DNA from: Sipunculus nudus
Lineage: Eukaryota; Annelida; Sipuncula; Golfingiida; Sipunculidae
Reading direction: 5' to 3'
Assembly (NCBI GenBank): GCA_026874595.1
Contig: CM049309.1
Location: 10,687,076 to 10,751,075 of the forward strand
DNA length: 64,000 nucleotides
Made by a program: the position numbers and the translations under genes. This document shows positions 1-13,267 of this stretch, piece by piece; position 1 is the first letter of the stretch, and the number at the start of each line of letters is the position of its first letter. Below the pieces are notes generated by a model. The model was not told where the DNA came from. It was given only the letters and a program-made list of their open reading frames with translations, and made no database searches.

Positions 1-1194
1 TTTCATGATATTCGCAAATGTGAAATAATCACAAATAGGAAACCCTCGGGAATAAGATGCCCCATCAACAAAGGTGACCTCTGAAAGCAACCTTATCTGA
101 GTGGGTTTTCGAAACTAGACCATGCATTAGCCGTACTCACAGGCTGTGATACATATCGACTGTGATACAAGTCATATTTTAATGACTGAACCAGTAATAA
201 AGAAGGTTTTGTGGGATTTCTTTTTTTTACTAAATTACTAATATACATCAAAACAGATCCTGATGTACTTAGATTTTACAGGTTCTGGTGCAATCGTGAA
301 AATGACACCCTCGTGAAACGTTCAAAATGAAGAAATTGCGAAATTTCAGCCTCATGAATATAAAGCCAACCACAGTACCTCCATGGTAAAGGGTTGATGA
401 TATCCATTGTTTTGTGCATTTATCCCAAAAATGAAAGTCTGCTGCTGTGCTATCACTTAAGGTCTAATCATCGTCAAACAACCTTGGTTTAATTTAGCTT
501 TAGAATTCATATTAATAATAATTTTAGACACAGTGATGTATATATATTTAGAATCCTTAGAATATTCTCTATCAGATGAGATATATTTAAAGAGTGTAAC
601 AGTGTCGACTTTGAAAATTTTAAACTTGAAATAATTTAAAATAATTTTTTTTTATTGGATATATCTCAAAATTGGCATAGGGTATGTGTGTGGAAATAGT
701 ATCATTTGAAACTACATTCAAATATCTCCAGGCTTTTTTTGGTTATATATTTATAGTCTTTTTTTCATTATGAATTTAAAATTTAAAAAAAAATGTGTGA
801 TGTTAACAATACTTATTTTGTTTAAATAACGTATTTCTACTACACTAAAAACGATATAGGAAAAAGAAAAATACGCATTTTAGAATACTTGTTGATTTAC
901 CTATATGCAAAATTTGAAGACTGTATTCGATGGTTTTTGAGAAATATCGCTCTGAAGACAGTACAGTCTCCTGAAATACTGTTTTGAGAAAACGGGCAAA
1001 AACTGTTTGAGAAGAGAAAGTTCATTTTGAGTGGGAAACAGGAATATAAGCGCAAGTGACAGTTGTATTTTTTCACTAAATATTCCGATGAGAATCGGTT
1101 TCAATATATAAATTATAAAATTTAATGGTTTATCAATGTTAAAAAAAGGATTTTACTCGGCATCATGACAACTGCAGAAGTGTCAAACTAAAGT

Positions 1195-1570
1195 AGGCGG
1201 AGCTTACTGGTCTGAGGGGTGGGTCATCGGTAATCAGGTCATGGGCTACCGCGCCGGGGCACGCGTCAGGTGTGAAGTGACTGATAAGAACGATCACTCT
1301 GTTTACTCTGCGCTCTCATTCAGACTACCATATACCCTAATCCAATTAACAGCTTGTCTCTCCCTCTCACAATTATATATGATACTACATAGCTAGCAGC
1401 AACACATATCTCTCTCTCTCTCTCTCATGAGATTTATTTACACCAATCATATACGCGCTAAATCGTGCTGCGGCCGCTCTTGCTTTACCGATCGCTCACT
1501 TGACGACTCAGAATCGTCATCTCTGTGTATTTTCGTTATGGACACAGGAACCTTGTGATCAGCAGGATAT
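1195..1570. promoter_or_regulatory. CpG-dense patch, possible promoter
   Basis: About twenty CpGs in under 400 bp, including GCGCCGG, ACGCGT and a NotI-type GCGGCCGC at 1471-1478, against an otherwise CpG-poor background. A (TC)n tract lies inside at 1409-1426. On the minus strand, ATG at 1520 opens MTILSRQ and runs to CAA/gtgagc in phase 0, the phase needed to join the CH2 linker exon, so this may be another CH1-less first exon. The evidence is thin; it could equally be a promoter for something else or a GC-rich repeat remnant. Confidence 0.3.
1409..1426. repeat. (TC)n microsatellite
   Basis: Nine TC units inside the CpG-dense patch. Confidence 0.9.
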
Positions 1571-2308
1571 GTGACTGTCTCTCGCTCAAATAGTGAATTT
1601 TATCTTAGCTCATTCTACTCTTTTTTTCTTCGACCCATGACGTTTAGTTTGAAGAAAGTGTATATTATAGAAGAAAGAACGATGTATTTGGTAATGGTTT
1701 TGGCGATGTAATGATGGACCGTGAGAGAAAATGTTATAGTGTATAGCAGGGTCAATATTACAGAAATAACAATCGGTAAATTCATATTTCTGGGTATATT
1801 CTTGGTGCAAGGACCATTATTGGGTGACACTAACATATTTTAGGGCAGTGACATAGACATTATTCGGCAACTCGAGGAGTACGATGTACAGTTTACTTCT
1901 GGGTTAGGCATATAGGGGGACGTGTTTGTATTAATTAGTGCCAATTAGTTAGTGCTGGTAATAAAGATAAGCTCTTTCCCAGCTGACTGACTGCGGCTTC
2001 CCCATGCCTGTCAATTAACCATTTGCCTAATACCACGAGCGCATGGTTAACCAATAAACAACTTACACGCTGCTTACTCTCGCCGAGCTGACAGTTGGTC
2101 CTGTTTGCACCCCACATGGGGTTGACATCTGAATTAAAATACTTATTTTTCTAATTGATACAATATAGCCCCAGGAACGTGTTTTAATGAAAAGATAGAT
2201 ATAACAAACATCTATAAAACCAGATGATTTTCAGAAAAAATTTAATTTTCATGATTTTTGACGATGATGAGACCTTAAAGCAAGCTGCATGAATACCAAC
2301 ACAAAAAC

Positions 2309-5003
2309 AAGGGACCTATGGGTCACGGCGCTCAGCTGTTATATATGATAAAAAAATATGATTTAGAAATGAGGCACATGCTGGTTTTATGTGGTTATAA
2401 AAATAAGCTGTATTATGAGTTGTTGTTGTTTAGCTTATGTATGATTTTGATAGTACCTATGGAGACAGGAAAGAGGATTAATTTCATTTATTTTATTAAC
2501 AAATGGAGTGCGATTGTCACACAAATTTTGACTTGTCCATATAACTTATAAGCAGAACATATAATATAAGAGTTTAACTATTTATTAAAAGAATTACAAA
2601 TATTGTCCCAAATATAATTTTTATTAAAAATGATATAACTTATAAGCAGAACATATAATATAAGAGTTTAACTATTTATTAAAAAAATTACAAATATTGT
2701 CCCAAATATAATTTTTATTAAAAATAATAAGAGAATAGTATGATTTTTTCAAATAAAATATAACTGAAATGATTATTAAAATAATATTAAAGAATATATT
2801 CATGAATGCATTCATTAATACATTTTGAAAGTATTTGCACTGGTATTCATATACTTTCATTTTTACCTGAATTCCCATTCTTATGAAAGAAATTTTATAA
2901 TGGAGTACATATTCATATTCGTGTTTGAATACAATAGCAAAGTATTCGCACCATGTCTGGTATTTATTCAGTTTTCACCAAACAATGATGTTGAGAATCC
3001 AGAATATACAAAAATCACACATTTAAATAATGATCATAAGTACCTTGTTTTATGGCTTTTATTTATATTAAAAAAAAATGTAATATATTCATTTTGGACT
3101 AATTTCACATCAATGTACTAACTATAGACACAGTAGGAATCTAGATAATAATATTATCAACTGCATCTTTGTCTATCATTAATTTCCTTCATATGATCCC
3201 TAATGATTAGTAATGAATAATATGATTTACTTTTTTATCATTAAAATGGAACTGAAAAATACCATGGGTAACTGCATGGTGTTATTTGGAATACGTGACA
3301 TTCTATCCATTTATACAAGATTCTTATATCATCGGTAACTGCAAGTTAATTTCATGTTATTATCAACTAACAAATTCCTTTTCTATTTTTCTTTAATTTG
3401 TTATTAAAAACCAATAAAAATTTATTAATTTATTGTTTATTGTTATGTTGTTGGTTAAAACTACTAGATGAGTTGGGTTGGACACCTGGATCAACTGTGG
3501 CTGGCCATTATATAATAAGCTGCCTGGAGCCCCAGTTTATGCCTCGCCTCAAGCATGCATAATTTGCTGAAAGTTCAACAAGGTCAACATACAGGAGGTG
3601 ACTCAAGAGGTGCTACAGAGAGCCAAGGTCTGACATGGTCTCATAAAAACATTAATAACAGTTACAATTTTTGGCCAATTTCTTTCAGCTTTTTAAACAA
3701 AAAAGCTGAAATCTTTATGTGTGCATGATATGAAAATTAAACCAACAGTGCTCACAGGAAACAAACATGCCATGGTCAAAGTTGGGCAAAATTTAAGGTA
3801 CTAATTTTATATTTATACTAATAACTTATAAAATTTGAAAAATTCAGAACTAATTTTGGGTATTCAATTAAATCTTGATTATCTCTAGCTTCAGCAATCC
3901 TCTTGTTAAGGGAGTAAATATATTTCTTGATTTTTTACAAAGTGCATTATGTTTGGGCCCATAACTTAAAACAATTATGCAATACTGACATCATTTCTAG
4001 CATGTGCATAGAGAATGTATAGAAAAATATGTATATTATATATGATTAAAGTCAGATCAGTGGTTTTGATATTAGGCAGTCTTGAAGTGTAACAATGGGT
4101 TTTAAATGGAAAAATGAAGTTTTTCATTAATATCTCGAAGGTATTAAGTCCTAGTGACCAAATTCTTGGCATGGTAGGGGATTTTTGAGACATCTAATTG
4201 CATGCCAAATTTTAGGAACTGAGAGCTGAAGCTGGGGAGCTGAGCACTTGCAAACTGTATGACACTAGCTTAATGTAAACCATATGTTACATGGTGCTTG
4301 AAAACTTGAATAAAATCTACAGTTTTTGATCAACTGGTTTCAAATTTTTGGTGTTTACAGACAAAATGCTAGAAAAAACATACTGTGAAAATTAAATCCA
4401 CAGTACTCACAGGAAAAAAATGTGCCATGGTCAAAGTTGGGCAAAATTTAAGGTACCAATTTTATATTTTTGTTAATATTTTAAAAAACTTATAAGATTT
4501 TGATCTAATTTTGGGTAAACAATTTAATTTTGATAAATTAAAGTTATATTACTGGAAAAAAAGTTTATAGCTTTAACATATTTTGTGTTAAGTGATCAAA
4601 TATCTTTCCTGATTTTTTACAAAATGCATTATGTTTTGGCCCATAACTTTTTAAATTTACATAATACAGACATAATTTCTGGCATGTACATAGGAACTAT
4701 ATAGAGGAATTATTATGGTAAATATGAGGAAAAACAGATGAGTGGTTTTGATATTAGGCAGTCCTGAAGTGTAAAAATAGGTTTTTAATAAAAAATTGGG
4801 GTTTTTCCTTTATTTCTAAAAGGAACGAAGTCGCAAAGACCCAGTTTTCAGCTTGGAAGGAGATCTTGGGGACATCTAACATTATGCCAAATTTTGGATT
4901 CCTAGATCTTATGGTTTCAAAACGTGCCACATCTACAGACGGACGGATGACGGACAATGGACCACGACTATAGCTCAGATGACTTATAGTCAGCTGAGCT
5001 AAA
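2309..5003 (+). mobile_element. AGCTCAGCTGA-end element, long form, copy 1
   Basis: The 5' edge reads GGGACCTATGGGTCACGGCG then CTCAGCTG. The 3' edge has a GACGGACGGATGACGGAC microsatellite, then GACTATAGCTCAGATGAC and finally AGTCAGCTGAGCTAA. The ends are thus inverted copies of AGCTCAGCTG. It is homologous over long stretches with 45998-50044, for example the GGATATTAGGCAGTC-type block near 4060 and again near 4750, showing an internal duplication of about 660 bp (3720-4250 versus 4370-4880). No protein remnant was recognised. Confidence 0.7.
2541..2728. repeat. Tandem duplication, 94-bp unit
   Basis: ATAACTTATAAGCAGAACAT begins at 2541 and again at 2635, and the two 94-bp units are almost identical. 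It lies inside the element at 2309-5003 and is AT-rich, non-coding. Confidence 0.85.
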
Positions 5004-5307
5004 AACCAATAAACCTTTATAAAACCTCCTACAGCAGTCTGTTCACTCTCATTAGTAAGATGTAGGGTGTAACTATGCATCTGGTAATTAATGCATTTAA
5101 TTGCAACCTCTCAATCAAACTTGAATCATTTCTTTATCTCCGAATCAATTCAGTTTGATTATAATATTTTTGCTTGTACCATTACAAACCCCTCCATGAG
5201 CTCTCAACTTTGACAAAGCATGCTGCGATGTCAAGACACACAATTAAGGGGCCAAGTAAGATGGGAAAATGATAAATTGGTATACAAGTTTTTCACTCAG
5301 ACACATC

Positions 5308-5420
5308 CAAGGGGGAGTCCAGGGGGCCTGGACCCCTTCCTTTTGAGCCACAATAACCTTTTTTCAGGGTTTTAAATCAATTTTTCTGGCATGGACCCCT
5401 CCCTTTCTGGATCTGGAGAG
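5308..5420 (-). repeat. G-rich interspersed repeat, truncated inverted copy
   Basis: Read on the minus strand it shows GGGAGGGGTCCATGCC, AAACCCTGAAAAAAGG and TGGCTCAAAAGGAAGGGG, matching the central and 3' parts of 60798-61002 with an internal deletion. Confidence 0.5.
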
Positions 5421-8400
5421 CTTTTATTAGAGATGTTTTCATATTAGTTTTCCTGGGGTTGGACCTTCCCCTTTCCAATATCCTCGATTTCTGACATACA
5501 ATGCGTACCTTTAACAGACAGCTCAAATAACAGGCAAGATATTCATCCTGAGCAAATAATGCTTTTTTTCATACATTTCAACATACTCAAAGGGAAAATC
5601 ATTTAATTTATCCAAACACATGTATTTATTATTCTTTTATGTGCATCAACAATATATATTAGTCATTTAAATAATGATCACATGTTAAGCACCAATACTG
5701 CTGGAAATACAGACAGAGAATACGATAATGCAGTATAGATGGGAGGGATATAATAATAAACCTGATGCATGGAAACAGTCAAAACCAACAATATAGATCA
5801 ACATACCTTCCAATTCAAACGTCACTATACAGACAATGGGCCCACAGCCATATGTGACGCTGTGGTAAATTAACGCACGCCAACATGCAAACACTGCAAC
5901 AAGCATAAGCCTTTTATAATTCACAAAACAGGAGAAAGGACAAATCAATTTTAGCCTGGTATGACAGCCATAAGATCTATGTCAGTCAATACAGGCTGCA
6001 GGACAGACCCAGCTGTTGTCCTGGTAACCATAATTGGCCCTGACCTTTCACCTGTCCAGTCAAATGGCCAGGTAAAGTACACCATAAACTGATTTATCTG
6101 CTAAGGTGGTGATTTTTTCTTTAGTGTTTGTTTGGATGTTAGGAGGAGTAGTCAAATGTTTTTTTTTTCATTATTGAGGACAAAAGTATGGATGACTGCC
6201 TTGGATATTACGGACACCATTTCCATATTTAGGCTGATCCAAATCTATTTCCATGAAAACAATATCTCAATCCGTAGTTTGGTCCTTTCAATCCCTTTAC
6301 CTATGTTTACCATATACCTAGAATTAACAGCTCAAGATAGATGGTACAGTAGACAACACAGTTATTTGCTACATAGTTAACAAGGTCTGGATCCAAGTGA
6401 TTATTTTCACAATCCTGATTAGTCAACATTTAGATGATAATTTGCACTTTACGGAGTGCCCTCTCAATTTAGTGTTGGCATTGGAATGAGACCATGGATT
6501 CCAGACTTGGAGGGAGTTCATAGGATCCAAGACCAAGCACAAGACCAAAGGATCTGAGAATGACACCTCAAGACCATATATGTTTACCCAACAATCATCT
6601 CTTGTCTTATACCATAACACCATTCTGACAAAATGTCAGCTAATTTCTAATGGCAGTTGAGCTGATATTACTACCAGACCAACAGGCAAACAAACATGTA
6701 TGGAACGTATGGAATTTTTTTTAAACCACAGAAAAAATCACAAACGCATGTAATCCATGGGACCTATAAAACCTGGATTTCTGCAAAGTTGTGAAGTCAA
6801 GACAAGAAAAGGTACTGAGATCAGGATCTCTGAGACTAATTCATACCTGCAGAAATCAGTCTGGTCTTGAGACATAAATCACTGATAACAACACCTGGAG
6901 CATAATAAAGTTTACTACTGCCAGGCATTATGATGATGAAAGTAACAGAGTTAATTAATAATGATTTATGATTCATAATAATAATATTGATAATAATAAC
7001 AATAATAATAAAACCATATTTTAGAAAGCTTTAAATTCACCAGAAATGGTGCCTGAAAACCCTGTACAAGACTTAAAGGTAACAAATGGAATAATATTAG
7101 GTAGATGAGCAATTAATAATAACAGGTTACATACAAGTAATAAGAAGTTAAAAACAAGAAAAATATTCGATTTTCAATAGAATCCATATCACAAAAGTTC
7201 ACAGACCACAATATCTGTGAAACTGTCTGAACTGATAAGTTTTCAGATGACACTTCAAAAATGACAGTCTTGATTGTTATTACAGGTACTGTGGTAATCC
7301 ATTCCAAAGTTAGAACCTGCTACATCAAAAGCCTGTATGTATATGGTCGATGACCTTGTGAACAAAACCACGAGATCCTGGTCAGAAGAGCGAAGCTCAC
7401 AATTTAGTTTGTATGGTTGATTAGACCATATGGTGATTTTGAGTGAGAATGAAGGTTATTTTCAATTTTATTAATAGCTTTTGGCATAATTTTCTCTTAC
7501 AAACTCAGGTTTTTGTAATTAAAAAAATAATCCTTAGTTTACTTCATCACCTCTTGTGCTAACTCTGATGGGACTGAGACCAGGGATCAACATCTCTCAG
7601 TCTACTGCTTCAAATTAAAACCACTGAGCAATACATCAGCTTGCTGGAGCCTGTTTTAACAGCACTGCACCAAACACTGCTGCAATACAGTCGCAGCATC
7701 AGCACTGCAGTAACAGCATCATGGTTTGTGAAACAGCAAGTACAACAGTAGTTAATGGTTAGGAAAACAGAAAGATAATGGTACCTGATCAATGAGACAT
7801 ATTACTATGGCACTAAATTATCAAACTTGAGCTCTAAGTAAGATTTTTTTTTAAAGTTTCAGTTTATGAAACCTTACAATTTAAATTTCTTCAAGCAGAA
7901 AAATATTGAAATTTTATTTTTCATTTTACTTTGGAAAATAACTGGGTTGAGAACAAGTCTATGTAATGAAAAAGAGACAAATGGCATGGTCAAGTTGCAT
8001 AAAGCAGTCATTAAAAGCAACTGGTAATTTAAGCTGGTTCCTAGCAGTAATCCCCAAGATATGAACATTTCTACCTGTATACTGTAAATATAAGCATGGT
8101 ACAAGTCTAAAGCTTATATTAACAACTTGTACTTCAACACATAGCAGTTACACACAATAAAACTTTGACAGTTCAATTTTTTTTAATTACCATCTTCCAA
8201 CCCTTATCTCCTAAAACAAGGTTCACGTTTACCAATTTTTTTAAAATGACCTTACCCTCACAAATGTGCAACCATGTGTCTCTTACAGAAATGTCTTGAA
8301 TGTGGACAAGTACACCAGAAGTTGTGCCTTTATACTCCATTTATATATGCTGATTTAAGGCAAACTTATGCTCTTAAGCTTAAATGATATATAACTCAAG

Positions 8401-9734
8401 CATGATCTTTGTAAGCATGTCTTAATGTGAACTTCCTTTTGAAGAGCTTATTTTTTTTGGATGTTTGTTCATGGCATGTATTGAACAGACATGACATTTT
8501 CAAGGAATGTTTTTGATGATAGTGAAGTTTAAGTGTCTTTAAATTTGTTTATTCTTGTTTATTACCATGATTTACAGCTGTATACAACATAAATACAGAG
8601 GTGAAAATTTGCTTATTAAGTTATAGGTCAATATTTCACAAACCAACCATAGGCCTCCACTTAGTTGTTAAGAATTCATGATGACATTCCTGACTAACTG
8701 TAAGTATCCATTTATAACCACAAAAGACATGACTGCACTGTGTCCAGGTATTGAGTGAGATCATGCCAGACTAAGAATGCTACATTAGGGTTGGAATTTT
8801 AAGGCCTTTTAGGTCCTGCGTCATAAAAAAAATACAAGCGCAATATTGTAGGCTCCAGACCTGCAGCTCCACAAAAGTTTGAACCCTATAGGGGGTACAT
8901 GCACTACAATTTTTGCAATCACTCATGATGGTTACTAGCTCCTGTTAATGACACATCCAAAACCCTTACTTTTATTCCTAGCTTTTAGTCTTGAAAATTT
9001 AACAAATTTCTTTGGGGCCTATCACAAGATAAATGTATGTGATAATATCCTTGATATGTTCCTTAATTTAATATTATACCTTGGCACAAGCAAACAAACA
9101 AACATACTAAAAGTCAGACACAGGTTATAATATAACCTTCATAACAATAAGATTACCTACCTATAACTAATATTAATTGTTGATCACCTATGGGGTAAAT
9201 AATCCTAATCTCAGAACTACAGCAGAAGACATTTCCTACATGTATGAAACGTTGACAGTTGTCCCTGTGTCCATGCACTACACCAGTTTAAGGTCAACGT
9301 TCACCAGTTTGACCTCATGGTCTAAGCTGGAGGGTGCCATTTGGCTGTTCATTATGGCAGTTTTATCAGACCGGATAAACACTGAGTATGTCACCGTCAA
9401 CCATTACAACCCACCTTGCCTGCAAGAGCACTGTCAATACTTGACAATCGAGAAATAATTCATATCTAGCTAAATTATGCTCCATTGGAGGTATTATATA
9501 CAATGCAATTCACCATGATCTCCAAATATGAGAGCAATATGTAACTATAAAGTGTTATATCAATAAGGGTTCTTTATACCTGAGCTCTATATCTCTGGTA
9601 TCAGGACAGTAGTATTCTTGTATTCCTTACTGTTATTATATAATGATTAATGATCCAATGCACAGAAGATCAGTCTTCCATCATGATAAGAGCAAACATA
9701 CTGGCAGCTTACATTGGGTGAATGCCTCAGTTTT

Positions 9735-10924
9735 TTAGCTCAGCTGACTGTTAAGTCATCTGAGCTATAGCGATCACTCTTTGTCCGTCGTCCGTCTGTC
9801 CGTTAACCTGGCACAAATTGTAACCGCTGGACCTAGAATCTTGTAACTTTACATTCTGAGAGGTCCATGAAAAATCTCCTTGGAACCAGAAATTAGGTCT
9901 CTGTTACCCATATCCTTCAAGCTATGGGGGCCCCAAAGTACCCCCCAGAATAGTCAAACACTTCAATATCTCATTAACTACATCACTGATGGTCATTATT
10001 TTTAGCATACATATTAATCATGAGATGTTTCATCAGTGTCTGCAGACTGGTGGCACCACCTGTATTTTTCGATTTTTTACGGATTGTTTTCTCTATTTTT
10101 GAGACCTTTAAAAATGGGAACATCTGTCAACAGGGCACAAATTGTAAAGACTGGACCTAGAATCTTCATTCCTCACATAGTGAGAGACCTATGAAAAGTC
10201 TCCATGGAAACCTGAAATGAGGTCTCTGTTACCCATATCCTTTGAGCTGTGGGGCTCCCTATTACCCCCCAGAATAATGGAAAATTTGATAAAAACAAAA
10301 ATGCAACATCTCAATAACTACAACTCTGATGGTCATGATTTTTGGCATACATATTGATCAAGGTGTTCCATCAGTTCCCACAGACTGGTGGTGCCACCTG
10401 TATTTTTTCAAATTTTTACAATTTTTTTTCTCTATTTTTGAGACCTTTAAGGATGTAGTTATTTGTCAACAGGGTACAAATCGTAACAACTGGACCTAGA
10501 ATCTTCATTCTTGATACACAGGGGGACCCATGAAAAGTCTACATGGAAACCTGAAATTAGGCCTCTGTTACCCATATCCTTCAAGGTATAGGACTCCGAA
10601 GTATCCCTGAGAATAATGGACAATTTGTTACAAAAGCTGAAGTATCTGAACAACTAATGCAGAGATCACCATGATTCTTTGCATGGATATTGACCATTAA
10701 TTGTTTTTATTAGTTTCTGCAGACTGGTGGAACCACCTGTATTTTTTTTAAAGTTTATGCATTTTTTCTCTATTTTTGAGATATATAAATAAAGCCACAA
10801 TCTTCGCCTGTTGGTTAATCTGTTTGATGCTTCAGTTGAATGGGTATATACTACCATTCAGATGATAAAATTTCCTTTGGCAAATCTCTACCAAGTCAGC
10901 TGAGCGTCATGACCAATGGGTCAC
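9735..10924 (-). mobile_element. AGCTCAGCTGA-end element with about 338-bp tandem repeats, minus orientation
   Basis: Reads in the minus direction relative to 35587-37156. It starts TTAGCTCAGCTGAC followed by CATCTGAGCTATAG and a TCCGTCGTCCGTCTGTCCG microsatellite, and ends CAGCTGAGCGTCATGACCAA then TGGGTCAC. The GGTGGCACCACC-like marker recurs at 10049, 10387 and 10725, a 338-bp period, giving about three units. Confidence 0.8.
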
Positions 10925-11401
10925 TTGTTTTGTATAAATAACTAAGCACAGTGCTAAATTAAGCAGTACATTTTACCAATCAGGACAAAATGCATGATAT
11001 GTGATGTGATTATGGACCCATCTGTCAACCAACCAAGACATATGCAGTCTCATTATACACTGAAAACCTTACAGGATATATATAAACCAGTCTTAGTTTG
11101 GAATTCACACAGCAGTACAGAAAGAGACTTATATATCTGGATTCTCCAATGCAGATCCAATTTACACCTAAAAGAGGTCTGAAACCAGTTTATTCTAGTA
11201 ATCTCATGTTTGTACAACAATTAAATGTTAAACAACTGAATGTGGTTTGGATAAATTGTTCTGACCAATTGCAAGACCTAAAATGCTCTCCAATCTGCCA
11301 TATTATTCTTAGCATATGTGGAGTCCACTTTTAAATCAAATTTCTTTGAAATCCATAAAAATAAATTCAATTTGATAAGTAGGTTATTTTTGGATTACCT
11401 G

Positions 11402-11839
11402 CAAGGCTAGATATTATCAATTAACTGCTTGCCCAGGGCAAGTAAAACATCCAAAATTTCATGGTGGGGCAACCAAAACTCTGCTCTTATTTACCTTACT
11501 AGGCAAATGGTTTCAAAATAAACCTTCACCTTAAGCCCTGAATCTCAACTAATCTTTCAGCTATTCTATTTCTTGGAGAAATAAATTCATATTGCATTAT
11601 ATTATATTATATTATATTACCTGTACATATCTTTATCTGTACAAATATATATAATAAACAAACATTTGAACTTGGTTATTGTCTATCATACAATGAAACA
11701 AAAAACACAATCATGTGGAATACACTTCATGTTTGTGGCTGCGATCACTGATATTTGTGGGTAAGTAAAATATTCATATACGGAAAGTAAAAGCTGGATC
11801 TTACTTGGCAAGTACTTTCAAAAGTTAAAGTCATGCCCT
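11402..11839 (-). mobile_element. 430-bp dispersed element, minus copy
   Basis: Reverse complement of the element at 30983-31412: shared blocks are GGCAAGTACTTTCAAAAGTT at the right, GTGATCGCAGC / ATCATGTGGAATACA-like central parts, and TTGCCCAGGGCAAGTAAAA at the left. A short ATTAT microsatellite (11596-11619) sits inside. Confidence 0.62.
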
Positions 11840-12943
11840 AATCTGGGTTTTAGCTGTAAAATTGGACTGGATGTTTATTTGATCAGGTTGGCAAACCTTC
11901 AAGATGTCAAAGATAGAACAATAGGGACCAATGGACCTTGAAATTGATCAGATTAATGTTTAGCAAGTTTCACTGAATTGAATACATGTGCACAACTCTC
12001 TGCAATCAATATGAAATCAAATGTGCTTTCATTTCTGCAAGTTTTTATCTCCCACATGGTCAAGGTCAAAGGGCAAGGTCAATCACCAATAACATCCCTG
12101 AAATGACCTTGAAAAAGTTGTAGAAAATGTAGGTGCATGATTCCCCAATGATCTTACAGCATATGAATTATTAAAACAAAAACAGCAAACCCAAAATATT
12201 CTTTGCCTGAACTTCCAGAGCAATTTCATTAATTCAGAGGTTATGTATAACAACAATAAATAAAACAGTTATGGGAGTTATAACTATAAAGTACATCCCA
12301 GAAGAAATTTGAGACAGGCAGGAATAATTTTACTGACAGATCCCTGGGGCTCTCATCAGACACAGCCAGCTAGTTGCATCATCCGCTGTCTCAACAACCT
12401 GGCTTCTGTAACATTCCAGTCTGCTCAAAACAGCCACTGCCCAATAAACACAGCCTGTCTCCAGAAACAACCAATTCCCTGCTGGCCTATTAAGCTTTGC
12501 TGCTGCAATTAATCTCTTTCCAAGGCTGTTTCATTTTGATAAAGGTTCATGAACCAATTAATTCGATATGGTCACAGATAACAACCATCTAAAATGCTTG
12601 TGGTTAGTTAACACCAACCACACTATGAACCACACTTTCAGTTATATGACTGTATGTTGTGGTATTATTTATGCATAGAGTGAAGCAGTATGGATTTATA
12701 TGTGGTATTTCCAATATTTCACATCAATAATAGGCAATATAGTGTATTTTATATTTATATGTGGACTTATTATTCTGTATATGACCTATGTATCTAACTG
12801 GATCAAACTTTTCCCAGAAACAATATAGTTGCAGCCATACTGGGTAACTTGTTGATGTATTTATTTGGATCAATAAGTTTGAAGCGTTTAGATGAACAGT
12901 CAGACGATTACATGACAAAAAATCAAAACCTATGTGGACCTAC

Positions 12944-13039
12944 CCGTGGGCTCCTGCGACGAGGGCGGATCACCACTGCAATCTTCCTGGACACGAACGG
13001 ATAGATGCGTTCGTAAAAGATCACCCCACCCTTGGGCAT
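12944..13039 (-). CDS. MACF1: Alternative first coding exon downstream of CH1 (CH1-less isoform start)
   Basis: Thirty-two codons in phase 0, starting MPKGGVIFYERIYPF and ending VVIRPRRRSPR, then a good donor CGG/gtaggt. An in-frame TAA lies four codons before the ATG, so the frame truly opens here, and the ATG has A at -3. It sits 6 kb downstream of CH1 exon 5 on the same strand, and its phase-0 end equals the phase of exon 5, so it can splice to the same next exon (the CH2 linker). Spectraplakins are known to make isoforms with CH2 only (Shot-C; vertebrate dystonin isoform 3), from promoters at this position. The leader has a hydrophobic start and a very basic tail (RPRRR). CpGs are denser here than in the flanking intron. 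Transcription is not proven. Confidence 0.66.
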
Positions 13040-13051
13040 GGTCGTTGTGTC

Positions 13052-13267
13052 TTATAAACTGTTGAATCCCTGATTACATAACTGGCAGCGTCCATGGCTG
13101 GCTACAGTACATGTCCCAGACCACCAAAACACAATCAATAACACAGCAGCACTTGCTGTGTTATCCCGAAAACTCCGCCACCAGCTATATCTCTGGACCA
13201 TAAAGACTTTAAGATATAACCCCCAATCGAAATATCTGCTGATACCACATGACATGCAGGCCTGCAC
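13052..13267 (-). other. Possible upstream ORF before the CH1-less isoform start
   Basis: A 71-codon frame that starts MQACMSCGISRYFDWG and stops at the TAA four codons before, and in the same frame as, the ATG at 13039. If the alternative first exon has a 5' UTR reaching this far, this would be a regulatory upstream ORF. The peptide resembles nothing I recognise and may simply be a chance open frame in untranscribed DNA. Confidence 0.2.

Larger units (their letters stand above)
1..12943 (-). other. Continuation of the spectraplakin intron toward CH2, mostly repeats
   Basis: I searched the minus strand for the CH1-CH2 linker and the CH2 signature and found neither, so this should be intron. 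Contents are a CpG-dense patch (1195-1570), a 94-bp tandem duplication (2541-2728), a 2.7-kb AGCTCAGCTGA-end element (2309-5003), a decayed repeat (5308-5420), a tandem-repeat element (9735-10924) and a dispersed element (11402-11839). The gaps 1-1194 and 5421-9734 are AT-rich with nothing recognised. Confidence 0.6.

Noticed and set aside
9177-9458. 93-codon plus-strand ORF
   Set aside because: No recognisable family, no splice context and no repeat link; treated as chance.
1-12943. CH2-domain exons on the minus strand
   Set aside because: I looked for the linker and the conserved Trp-Ser/Arg-Asp-Gly and LLLW signatures and found no supporting reading with splice sites.
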